From Kiritimatiellia bacterium (GTDB taxonomy: Bacteria > Verrucomicrobiota > Kiritimatiellia > RFP12 > JAAYLN01): DNA of 64,000 nt. The stretch lies in NCBI GenBank assembly GCA_017962605.1, contig JAGCUY010000140.1, positions 1 to 64,000 of the forward strand. The letters are read 5' to 3'. The position numbers and the translations under genes are program-made. The notes under the pieces are model-generated. The model made no database searches and was not told the origin of the DNA. It worked only from the letters and a program-made list of their open reading frames with translations. Below, one piece after another: positions 17,401 to 24,277 of this stretch; within the stretch, counting starts at the first letter, position 1, and every line of letters starts with the position of its first letter.

Positions 17401-17484
17401 GGGCAGTTTCCACGAAAGGCGCGGGCGCGCGACATCCATTCCTACGGGATCGGTACGGTACTCGATGGTGGGCTTGTGCATCAT
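14434..17484 (-). CDS. GH78-type alpha-L-rhamnosidase
   Basis: 1016 aa, normal for GH78, which releases terminal alpha-L-rhamnose from plant pectins, glycosides or bacterial polysaccharides by inversion. The N-terminal beta domain starts EYRTDPVGMDVARPRLSWKL, the typical GH78 opening. Beta-sandwich modules follow (carbohydrate-binding-like, ~165-400). The (alpha/alpha)6 barrel carries TDCPQREKNGWTGDAQ, the conserved motif around the general acid Glu, then DAQLPDGGIPRLVPFGGWG and SFGDWLANGATTAWESW. There is no signal peptide, so it should act inside the cell on imported oligosaccharides. The GH39 gene ends 3 bases upstream of its start, giving a GH39-GH78 operon. Tandem ATGs (17484, 17481) make the exact start uncertain. 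Confidence 0.92.
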   Translation of the reverse strand: MMHKPTIEYRTDPVGMDVARPRLSWKLPDGGARNVVQIAWRVRVATSLDRLAAPDVWDSGEVAGAQSVNVEYAGRQLEPLRTYYWTVETLDNQGRRTVSDPARWRTGLLRFENWVAKWITVNPETLVEYDLKGAEWVAAGGEGESAALVPLSFEAEPGDIDPRAAELTATRCSWRPSFAVRETAPAVLACAASGAFSIEVNGRTVMKLGGGPILRYVDVAGHLCAGTNSVTVRMKEDGAFLALLSLPGGRTFATGKNWPGETVAAPFGGRLMRTVETVSPAFRKTFRTVKPVRDAVLHICGLGFYEASLDGRRIGRKALDPAPTDYDDRVLYSTYEIADLLAAPGEHSLDVLLGRGPYDIHVPEVWNLDESPWRATPCLIAQLELTYADGTRERVVTDGSWRQVGSPILWDDLREGEIHAPGNVPSIDLPATVTNGPSGRLEAMPLPSAEKRETWRPTSVERLANGHWSVDFGQNLSGWARLRLRGLAKGDVVTIQYGEKRHEDGAVKLDGNDMFFQYPHSVLRMPGGWFQRDRHVATGAEEEFHEPKFSYKGFRYVEIGGLREALSPGDIEAYQVNTAFDPAGSFECSSDLVNRIHRLFVRAYLCNFTDGVPTDCPQREKNGWTGDAQLAAEMGQYCFENTAGYEKWCRDIMDAQLPDGGIPRLVPFGGWGPEGAGPAWDCAVAVVPWTLYRYRGDRRILEETYSALRRYILWGEGKLDARGLADYGLGDWCAPMPQSEWGTYTPRALTSTAWWHEAVRIAADEARLLGRDDDARHFAELARKAREAARAAFAKDDGTWAGGTQCSQAAALSAGLAAPEARDAAGRKLAQAVEDAGRLLTCGILGVKWLFRALSETGRGDLAIDILKQTAYPSFGDWLANGATTAWESWRTPTSQNHVMFGDVSAWLFQYPGGIRLDVGDDAAGFRKILLAPETAGLSWVKASHECPYGKIRSEWRIDGGTFDWTVEVPPNTTATAVMPKGFDNANPCDGAEATTRLGRPAWRLGSGIHRFVVTA

Positions 17485-17487
17485 GGC

Positions 17488-18876
17488 CTAAGCGAATTCT
17501 ACGAGCATGAACGAGTTCGGCAGCAGGGTGGACGGGAAGGAGATTTCGGCGTCAGTGCGTTTGGCATCGACGATGCGGCAGGACTTCGGCTTGCGGCCGC
17601 CGAAGTCGAAAGCCACCGGCTGGGCCACAGGCGAGTCGTTGACGATGAAGGCGGCAGCGGCCTTCCCGCCGCGTTTCGCGTCCTTCGCCGCGACGGTCCA
17701 GAGGCCGCCAGCGCCTTGGCCGCCCTCGACCTCGCACTTGACGGCGCGTCCGAGGCGGTAGAGAGCGTTGAAGTATTTCAGCGCGTAGAAGGCCTTGCCG
17801 GGCTTATTCAAGATGGGGTCGAAGAGCGGCGCGTAGGCGCCAACCGCGCACCTAGCATCGTAGATGTTCGCGATAAGGAGGTTCTTCGCGAGCTGGCAGG
17901 AGGCGATGAAGGCGGCGATGACGCTCGAGAGCGACGCGCGCCGCCAGAAGTAGCCGCTGCGGTCGCCGCAAAGCCACTCGTTGATGTGCAGTTCCACATC
18001 GCCGTAGCCGGCCTCGCGCAGCATCCGGCGGTGGTAGTCCGTGTGCGGCTTCACGAGGTCAGGCGTGATATAGCCGTGGAAGGAGAAGAAGTCGAGCGGC
18101 GGCCTTTTGTCCTTGAGGAAGGCGCAGAACTCCTCGAAGCAGCGCTCCCGGTAGGCCTCCTCTGGCGGCACCGGCTCGCCTCGCATTTCGTAGGTTACGT
18201 GGTGGGCGGCGCAGCGTCCATAGCCGCCGATCTTGAGGTGCGGGAACTTGTTTTTCAGGTGACTGGCGGCGACGTCGTAGAGTTCGCAGAACTGCTTCCA
18301 AGTGCCCAGCCACATCGGGTTGCGGTCGTCGGGCCTGTCGTCGGCCTCGTTCCAAATTTCCCAGTAGGTAATCTTCCATTTGTAGCCGTCGGCCCAGCCC
18401 TCGGTGTAATGGCGGATGACGTGCTCGCAGATGCGCGCCCACTTTTTGAAGTCCTTCGGCGGGAAGATGCGGTACGGCTTGCCGATCGACCGCGCGTAGT
18501 TCTCAATCGTCACGCCGAGACGGAAGTACGGCTCGACGCCGTTTTCGACGAGGGCCTTCAGGTAGAGGTCGGTGAAGGTGAAGTCGTAGCTCGCCGGGCT
18601 GTTCTCGTCCGCGTCGAAGTCGCGGAAGATGTTCGGGATATCAACGAAGAGGCCGCCGCCGAACATCCCGCCCACGTCATGGAGGCGGGCGTAGGGGACG
18701 CCCGCCTCCTTGAGGTAGCGGAACATGGAAAAGTCCGGAGCCTGTCCCCGCAGTAGCGGCCCCTGCCCTGTGGAATGGACGGGCTTAACGGGGCCGTCGG
18801 ACTTGGCGAAGTCGATGGAAACGCCGCGCGGCGCTGGGGCCGGTGTGGCAATCGCCGTTGAAGGGGTCTTTTTCAT
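17488..18876 (-). CDS. GH39-like beta-xylosidase family glycoside hydrolase
   Basis: 462 aa. The TIM-barrel catalytic part shows WEIWNEADD with acid/base E177 and ELHINEW with nucleophile E300, the clan GH-A pattern of GH39. FDFAKSDGPVK-like and LHDVGGMFGGGLFVDIPNIF segments match GH39 beta-xylosidase/iduronidase relatives. A short C-terminal beta domain (~370-462) follows. No signal peptide is seen; the first 18 residues are Ala/Pro/Thr-rich but lack a hydrophobic core. With the GH78 gene 3 bases downstream it probably trims rhamnose- and xylose-type side chains in the cytoplasm. Specificity is inferred. A TGGTAAAAT box sits 9 bases before the ATG; GGAAGG lies in that gap. Confidence 0.85.
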   Translation of the reverse strand: MKKTPSTAIATPAPAPRGVSIDFAKSDGPVKPVHSTGQGPLLRGQAPDFSMFRYLKEAGVPYARLHDVGGMFGGGLFVDIPNIFRDFDADENSPASYDFTFTDLYLKALVENGVEPYFRLGVTIENYARSIGKPYRIFPPKDFKKWARICEHVIRHYTEGWADGYKWKITYWEIWNEADDRPDDRNPMWLGTWKQFCELYDVAASHLKNKFPHLKIGGYGRCAAHHVTYEMRGEPVPPEEAYRERCFEEFCAFLKDKRPPLDFFSFHGYITPDLVKPHTDYHRRMLREAGYGDVELHINEWLCGDRSGYFWRRASLSSVIAAFIASCQLAKNLLIANIYDARCAVGAYAPLFDPILNKPGKAFYALKYFNALYRLGRAVKCEVEGGQGAGGLWTVAAKDAKRGGKAAAAFIVNDSPVAQPVAFDFGGRKPKSCRIVDAKRTDAEISFPSTLLPNSFMLVEFA

Positions 18877-18885
18877 GGTCCTTCC

Positions 18886-18894
18886 ATTTTACCA
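18886..18894 (-). promoter_or_regulatory. Extended -10 promoter of the GH39-GH78 operon
   Basis: On the minus strand this reads TGGTAAAAT, with the box ending 9 bases before the GH39 ATG, the same geometry as the rmlB and glucuronokinase promoters. The intervening GGAAGGACC could act as a Shine-Dalgarno only if transcription began earlier. Confidence 0.5.
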
Positions 18895-19009
18895 TTTATC
18901 GCGGCCGCTCGCGGAAACATCGGCGAGAACGCCTTTTCCGATTTTGACCTTGTCGTCTACAAATAGAAGGGTGTCTCCCTTTTATTGCTGCTTACGCCGC
19001 TCCACGTCT

Positions 19010-19183
19010 TCAGTAAAGGAACCCGAAGACCCAGAGTGGAACCTTGTTGCCGAAACCGACCTCGATGTCATCTGCGGCGACAAAACTGTCGGGGATGTCT
19101 TTGATTTGTGAAAAGCGTTTCTTCGCCCCACCAACCTCGAAAAGCCATTTGCCGTCAATGGTGAAGTCGCCACCATTTTCAAC
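19010..19183 (-). pseudogene. 3' remnant of an AAA_14/DUF4143-type ATPase gene
   Basis: Translating the minus strand from 19183 gives 57 codons ending in TGA at 19010-19012. The product closely follows the C-terminus of the intact ATPase encoded at 39141-40352: GGDFTIDGKWLFEVGG versus QGDFVIDGKWLFEIGG, FSQIKDIPDSFV versus FSQIKDMPNSYV, KVPLWVFGFLY versus KIPLWLFGLLY. Nothing homologous to the N-terminal ATPase domain remains upstream. It is a truncated leftover, not a functional gene. The upstream inverted repeat at 19203 sits where an operator would lie if an internal deletion had fused promoter to gene end. Confidence 0.85.
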
Positions 19184-19202
19184 CCCGTTTCGTTTTTTTT
19201 AG

Positions 19203-19227
19203 AACGAAAAGTAGCATTGTTTTCGTT
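19203..19227. repeat. Inverted repeat next to the ATPase remnant
   Basis: AACGAAAA and TTTTCGTT are perfect complements around a 9-base spacer, flanked by T- and A-runs. The intact homologue at 39141 also has an inverted repeat directly upstream (40365-40419), of different sequence. Confidence 0.55.
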
Positions 19228-19326
19228 TTTAAAAACACGAATATTCTATCATGGGATTAAAAATCTGTCAACAAGGGCGGGATTCTGGGAATTTCGTAGC
19301 AAAGTGCCAGGGCGAAGTCAAGGTGA

Positions 19327-19372
19327 TGTGGCAGTTGTGGCGTTTTCATTGTGGCAGTTGTGGTTTCCATCA
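19327..19372. repeat. 23-bp tandem repeat, two copies
   Basis: TGTGGCAGTTGTGG occurs at 19327-19340 and 19350-19363, a 23-base period; a degenerate, partly inverted third copy follows. The period matches the tandem repeats at 37824 and 58263. Confidence 0.65.
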
Positions 19373-19589
19373 TGCCACATGGCAGCATGGGGCGCAAATG
19401 GAGGGGAAAAAGGCCGTCATGCAAAGGGGTCGAGTAGAAGCGTCATGCGCCTCTCAGAACAGCAAGGTCGTTGAGAGGCCCGCGATGCGGATGTTTGTCC
19501 ATTCGCCGGGGTTTGTCTCGTGGATTGCCATTGGAGAAAAGCGCTCCTCACCAAAGGAATGGGGGTGCCCGCAGAGAACCAGAAGGCTA

Positions 19590-21908
19590 TTATTCAACGG
19601 CCGCCATCTCCACCCGGTCAACGAACACCCTGCAGGTCGGGTGGATGCGGTCGGGCAGCTCGCCGGGCCGGATGTCGAAGTCGTCGCCGGCATGGGGCGT
19701 GAATTCCCCGCCGAAGTCGTACCATGCGTAACTTTCGCCCGCTTCGCCGAGTTTCACCGAATGGGAGACGACTGGCTCCTTGCAATGGTCACGGGTAATC
19801 ATTAGCCAGAAGGCTTCGCGTTCGTCGTCGTCCGCCTCCGGGACGCGCTCTATGCGGACATGCGCGCGGACACGGTACTTCCCATCCAAGTCCAGCCCGA
19901 CGCTGTCAAGCGGGGTGAAGTTCCAGCCGCGATAGGAGTATTCGACGGCGCGGCCGTGGACCGCCTGGGGATCTTCCACGCGGCGACTGTCCACGGGATA
20001 CGCCGTCGGGATGATCCTCCCGTGTTCCATGACGATGACGTTGGAGACGACCGACGGGCCGCCACCCATGGCGAGGTCGCGCATTTCCTTTTTGGTGTGC
20101 CTGTTCAGCGCGGGCAGTTCGGCGAGTGAGACCGGCGGCTCCCCCTCGTCAAGCATCGGGACGATGAACGAGCGGGCGATCTCGCGCAGCTCCTCTCGCC
20201 GCGCGGCATCAACCCGTTCGGGATGGAGCGTGCAGATGTAGTCGGCGCAGCGCGGGCCGCGGAAGCCGCGCGTGACCCGCGTGACCTCTAGGCCAAAGAG
20301 GCCCCAACGGGCAGCGTCATGGTGGATTGGACTGTCCTTCGTGGCCTCGCATGCCATTCTCCAGAGTTCTGCGCCATGGTCGTAAACCTCGTCTGGGACG
20401 ACAGGGTCGCAGATGCGCTCGAATATCCAAGGGGGATCTTTCACGCCGTCCCGCATCGCGCCCAGCGCGTGGATTTCGTCGAACCAGGCGCGCGCATACG
20501 AGGCGCCGGCGCCGTAGTAGGCGGCGAAGAACTTGTCCAGAAGCGGCTCAAGCGGCTGGTCGCTCTTCCAAAGGAACTTGGCCATCAAATAGGCCTTCAA
20601 TTCGGCGAAGTCCGAATGCGCGGCGTTGTTCCCGGAATGCTGCTCATAAACGTGTGCGACGCCGTTCGCCTTGAAAAACCGGAGGTCGGGCCCCAGCGCC
20701 AGCGTGTTTGGGAAGGGGTGCGTGTAGTGGCGGAAGTTGATGACGTAGTTCCAGACGTAGAGGTTGGAGGTCACCTTCCCCCACCCTCTCAAGTATTCGG
20801 CGAACCGGCGCCTCTCCTCGTTGCGGCTTTCGGGGATGGGGCGGTAGATGTCGGTGCCGGGGACGCAGATGCAGGGCATGACGTTAGGGAGCAGTTTCGT
20901 CTTGGCCGGCGGCTTGATGGAGTAGTTGTAGGCCAGCGTCTCGACAACGGCGTCCGGCCGCACCTTCGCGACCTCTGCCGCGACATGGTTGACAAACCGG
21001 ATAATGGACACCGACGGGCTACCTTCCTCCTCGTCCACGGCCCTGCACTTTTCGCAACGGCAGTAGTTGCTATTATCGTTCTGGCTCACGCCGAAATATT
21101 TGCATTCGGGGTGGCGTTTCACAATCTCCAGCACCTTGTCCGTCATGATTTTTACGACATCGGGATTCGAGAGGCACGGCTGGCTCTCCCTTGCGCCGAA
21201 CTCACGCCGGATGCCGTCAACCTCGGCGAAATATTCGGGATGGTCGTGGAAGTAAGTCTCGGGCGGCAGCAGATACATGAAGGTGTGGCAGTTCGGCAGT
21301 TCCGCGCAGTATCGGAAGTCGCTCGGCCCACCAAGTTCCGGGGTGGCCGCGCGGCACGACAGGTTCCCGTTGTACCTGAGCCTGGCTGCGAACTCAGAAT
21401 GGTACATCACGTCTGTGGCGCAGGTGTCGCGCTGGACGAAATCGGGAATCTGCCTGTCGCGGAGGCCGCAGGGGACGGAAAAGGACGCTGCCTCGGGCAC
21501 AACTTCCGTGCCGCTGGCGAACCAGCCGCATCCACCGTAGGTCTCCAGTAGTTCGTAGACGCCGTAGAGGACGCCGGCCCGCGAGCCGCCCCGAATGCGC
21601 AGGGTGTCGCCCTCCACCGCCAGCTCAAACCCGTCGTCGGCGAACTCGCCGGAGGACAATTGGACAACCGGCCCCGACGGGCGTTCGCCTTCCGTGGACA
21701 CGGGGAGTTCGACGCCCGTGATGCGGCGCACGTAGTCGCGCAGTTCGCCGGCCGCGTGGCGCTCCACTTCCGATTCGGCATTGGAGCACCAGATTGTGGT
21801 CCGTAGTGGCGCCCCTCTCTCCGCCACGACAAAGTCGCCAGCGGCATCGGCCTCTGCCGTCGCAACGACAGCGACAAGCGAAACAAAGCAACAGCATATC
21901 GCTTTCAT
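19590..21908 (-). CDS. Secreted DUF4838-family protein (first of two)
   Basis: 772 aa. A signal peptide (MKAICCCFVSLVAVVATAEA) precedes an alpha-glucuronidase-like N-terminal domain (~25-140; HAAGELRDYVRRITGVELPV, LYGVYELLETYGGCGWF). The DUF4838 core (~190-480) has HPEYFAEVDG, CLSNPDVVKIM, YFGVSQNDNSNYCRCEKC and VETLAYNYSIKPP. A C-terminal ~150-residue beta domain may bind carbohydrate. DUF4838 proteins are abundant in PVC and Bacteroidetes glycan loci and are suspected glycoside hydrolases; activity here is unproven. The start overlaps the stop of the upstream DUF4838 gene as ATGA, and it is the last gene of the unit that begins with the regulator at 28670. Confidence 0.9.
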   Translation of the reverse strand: MKAICCCFVSLVAVVATAEADAAGDFVVAERGAPLRTTIWCSNAESEVERHAAGELRDYVRRITGVELPVSTEGERPSGPVVQLSSGEFADDGFELAVEGDTLRIRGGSRAGVLYGVYELLETYGGCGWFASGTEVVPEAASFSVPCGLRDRQIPDFVQRDTCATDVMYHSEFAARLRYNGNLSCRAATPELGGPSDFRYCAELPNCHTFMYLLPPETYFHDHPEYFAEVDGIRREFGARESQPCLSNPDVVKIMTDKVLEIVKRHPECKYFGVSQNDNSNYCRCEKCRAVDEEEGSPSVSIIRFVNHVAAEVAKVRPDAVVETLAYNYSIKPPAKTKLLPNVMPCICVPGTDIYRPIPESRNEERRRFAEYLRGWGKVTSNLYVWNYVINFRHYTHPFPNTLALGPDLRFFKANGVAHVYEQHSGNNAAHSDFAELKAYLMAKFLWKSDQPLEPLLDKFFAAYYGAGASYARAWFDEIHALGAMRDGVKDPPWIFERICDPVVPDEVYDHGAELWRMACEATKDSPIHHDAARWGLFGLEVTRVTRGFRGPRCADYICTLHPERVDAARREELREIARSFIVPMLDEGEPPVSLAELPALNRHTKKEMRDLAMGGGPSVVSNVIVMEHGRIIPTAYPVDSRRVEDPQAVHGRAVEYSYRGWNFTPLDSVGLDLDGKYRVRAHVRIERVPEADDDEREAFWLMITRDHCKEPVVSHSVKLGEAGESYAWYDFGGEFTPHAGDDFDIRPGELPDRIHPTCRVFVDRVEMAAVE

Positions 21909-24256
21909 TGACGCAAGAACTCCACTTTGTCTATATAGACGCCATTAATGGACGACTTGCCGTCGTCGCCGAACGTGCCGGGCGCAATCCACAGGATCTC
22001 ACCGGCGCGCGGCGTCCACGTGAGAATGTCGTACCAGGCGTACTCGTTCGGTGTCTGGCCGGTCGTGAAATTCGCGCTGCCGGCGGTTTTCCTGTCGTCG
22101 GTGCAGTAAACGCCCGCGCTGAACGCCATGCCGTCGCGGCGGCCATCGACGCGCATCCTGAGGCGCAGCCGGTATTTCACGCCCGGCTCGAACGCGACGT
22201 TTGAAAGCGGGAACTGCACGCACCACTCGTAGTGCGTGTTGAAGAGCTTAAGCGCCTTCCCGTCGTCCGCCTTCGGGTCATCCACGAGTTCACCCCACGT
22301 GCCGGGGTTGATGACGCCGAGGAAGCGCTCCTCCAGCTCGCCGCTGTCGTCTTCATACGGCTTCACCCCCTCCTGCGCGACGATGCGCCAGCGCATCTTG
22401 ACATCCTGCCGCGGCGTCTCCGCAAGCCGTATGTCCTTTGCCTCATCCAGCCGCGCCACGAGCGAGCGCGCCAGCGCCCGCGCCTCGTCCGGCGGCAGGA
22501 CGCCTTTCGCGTTGCGCGAGAGGTTGAGCAGCTTGCAGCCGCGCTCCATCCGCGCGTAATCGACCGAGAAAGCGCCCATCCGCACGTTGTAGGAGATTGC
22601 CGGGTCGTCCGCCACAACGGCTTCGGCCTCCCGCCACACGGCGGCGGCCCCGGTTAGGAACTCGTCTGGGAGCGCGGGGTTCGCCACGCTGTCGAATACC
22701 TTGAGCGGATGGCCGGGCGACGCCGACCAGTCGCGCTGAAGCCTGTGCAGTTCCTCGAAGTATCCGCGTACGAGCGGCGCGGCCTTGCCGTAGTAGCCCG
22801 CGAAGAAGTCGTCCAGCAGGGACTCCATCGGAAGGTCGGGGTTCCACATCCATTTGGCGAGGAGCCACGCCTTCAGTTCGGCGAAATCGGCGTGGCGTCC
22901 CTGCCACGCCCCCTGCTCGAAGATGGCCTTCACGTTGTTGCGGTGGAAGAAGCGGAGGTTGCCCTGGAGCGAATAGACGTTCGCCCACGGCATCGGATAG
23001 TTGAAGAAGTCGGTCGTATAGTCCCAGACGAAAAGGAGGTCAGTCTGCCGCCCCCACTCCTCGATGTCCCTGCGGAACTCAACGTTCGACTTGTAGGGAC
23101 TTTCGTCAATCGGCCGCGCGAAGTCGCAGTTGATCGAGCAGAGGCACGGCACCACGTTGTGCCGGAGCCGCGTCTTCCCCGGCGCCTTCTGCGTGTGGCT
23201 ATAGGCGAGCGTCTCTATGAGCACGTCGGGGCACTCCTTCTCCACCTCCTCGGCGACGGCGTTCACGAAGCGCACGTTCGCGCCCGATGGCGACCCCTCC
23301 GCGTCGTCCACCGCCTTGCACTGCGGGCAGCGGCAGTAGGCGACGTTGTCGTTCTGGCTCACGCCGAAGAATTTCGCGCCGGGGTCCCTGCGGATGCGCT
23401 CCAGGACGTTCGAGGTGACGATCCGAAGCACGTCTGGATTCGTGAGGCAGAGCTGCGTTTTGCCCCTGACGCGCTTCCCGTCGATCATGCTGAAGTATTC
23501 GGGGTGCGCGTCGAAATAGTCCTTCTGCGGCAGCAACTGCTCAAAGGTGTGGGCCATGGAGAGCCCGCCGCCGAAGCGCCATGGGTCGCCGCCGTATTTC
23601 GCGCCTGACTTCCCGCCGAACTGGTGGCTGTTCACGCGAAGCCTCGCCGCGAACTCCGGGTGCATCCGGACGTCGAACCAAAAAGGCTCCCGCATCGAGA
23701 ACGCCGGGACGTGCGTTTCGTCGAGGTCGGCCGGGACCTCGAAGCGTTCGCGTTCCGGGACGACCGAATGCCACGACGCATACCACCGGCACCCCGCGAA
23801 CCTCTCCAGCAGCTCGTACACGCCGTAGAGGACGCCGCGATCACCGCCGCCGGTGATGCGGAGCCTTTCGCCTTCCACTTTAAGGCGGAAGGCATCCGCG
23901 CCGCTGCGCGGCGTTAAGATGCCCCGAGCTTCTAGACTTCCTATCCCTTCTAGACTTTCTAGAATAATCGCCTTCTCCGGGAGGGTTGCAGCCACCAGTT
24001 CCCCGTTTCCCGCACTCCGTTCCCCGTTCCCCGTTCCCTGTTCCCCCGTTCCAATCGGCAGTCGGACGCCCGTCACCTTCTCGGTGAAGTCGCGCAGCTC
24101 CTCGGCGGCGTAACGCACGACTTCTGACGCCTCCGCCGGAACCACGATGGAATACGCCGCCACCCTGCCGCGCTCGGCCAGGACCAGGTTGCCGGCAAGC
24201 GCATTGGCCGAGACGACCGTCAGCGCCGCAAGAGTGGATGCGCCCTTCATGGCCAT
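21905..24256 (-). CDS. Secreted DUF4838-family protein (second) with repeat-derived insertion
   Basis: 783 aa, paralogue of the downstream gene. Signal peptide is roughly MKGASTLAALTVVSANALA; M1 (24256) and M3 (24250) are both possible starts. The glucuronidase-like N-domain (YAAEELRDFTEKVTGVRLPI, LYGVYELLERFAGCRWY), the DUF4838 core (HPEYFSMIDG, FFGVSQNDNVAYCRCPQC, IETLAYSHTQKAP) and the C-terminal beta domain are all present. Residues 69-87 (GTGEQGTGNGERSAGNGEL) and ~97-111 are translations of short tandem DNA repeats absent from the paralogue, which has about 30 fewer residues at this place. The frame is kept, so the gene is probably still functional. The LamG-like gene ends 21 bases upstream. 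Confidence 0.9.
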   Translation of the reverse strand: MAMKGASTLAALTVVSANALAGNLVLAERGRVAAYSIVVPAEASEVVRYAAEELRDFTEKVTGVRLPIGTGEQGTGNGERSAGNGELVAATLPEKAIILESLEGIGSLEARGILTPRSGADAFRLKVEGERLRITGGGDRGVLYGVYELLERFAGCRWYASWHSVVPERERFEVPADLDETHVPAFSMREPFWFDVRMHPEFAARLRVNSHQFGGKSGAKYGGDPWRFGGGLSMAHTFEQLLPQKDYFDAHPEYFSMIDGKRVRGKTQLCLTNPDVLRIVTSNVLERIRRDPGAKFFGVSQNDNVAYCRCPQCKAVDDAEGSPSGANVRFVNAVAEEVEKECPDVLIETLAYSHTQKAPGKTRLRHNVVPCLCSINCDFARPIDESPYKSNVEFRRDIEEWGRQTDLLFVWDYTTDFFNYPMPWANVYSLQGNLRFFHRNNVKAIFEQGAWQGRHADFAELKAWLLAKWMWNPDLPMESLLDDFFAGYYGKAAPLVRGYFEELHRLQRDWSASPGHPLKVFDSVANPALPDEFLTGAAAVWREAEAVVADDPAISYNVRMGAFSVDYARMERGCKLLNLSRNAKGVLPPDEARALARSLVARLDEAKDIRLAETPRQDVKMRWRIVAQEGVKPYEDDSGELEERFLGVINPGTWGELVDDPKADDGKALKLFNTHYEWCVQFPLSNVAFEPGVKYRLRLRMRVDGRRDGMAFSAGVYCTDDRKTAGSANFTTGQTPNEYAWYDILTWTPRAGEILWIAPGTFGDDGKSSINGVYIDKVEFLRQ
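23929..23966. repeat. CTTCTAGACTTC-type repeat inside the DUF4838 gene
   Basis: CTTCTAGACTT occurs twice (23929 and 23948) followed by TCTAGAAT, within the coding sequence. It adds residues ~97-111 of the protein (ILESLEGIGSLEARG) without shifting the frame. Confidence 0.7.
23998..24052. repeat. GTTCCCC heptamer repeat inside the DUF4838 gene
   Basis: About seven GTTCCCC/GTTCCCT-like heptamers (some imperfect), the same family as at 262-300 and ~28732-28758, lie in frame in the gene. They encode residues 69-87, a Gly/Asn/Glu stretch. Confidence 0.85.
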
Positions 24257-24277
24257 GGAAAAGACGGTCCCGCGGCT

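Larger units (their letters stand above)
18895..19589. other. Gene-free gap holding an ATPase remnant and repeats
   Basis: About 700 bases without an intact gene. From left to right: AT/GC mixed sequence, an ATPase 3'-end remnant (19010-19183), an inverted repeat (19203-19227), a 23-bp tandem repeat (19327-19372), and ~200 bases of possible decayed coding sequence just after the DUF4838 gene, in which a minus-strand stretch GEWTNIRIAGL is open but unrecognised. Confidence 0.55.

Noticed and set aside
17476-18756. 426-codon plus-strand open frame
   Set aside because: Antisense to the GH39 gene, which has both catalytic Glu motifs.
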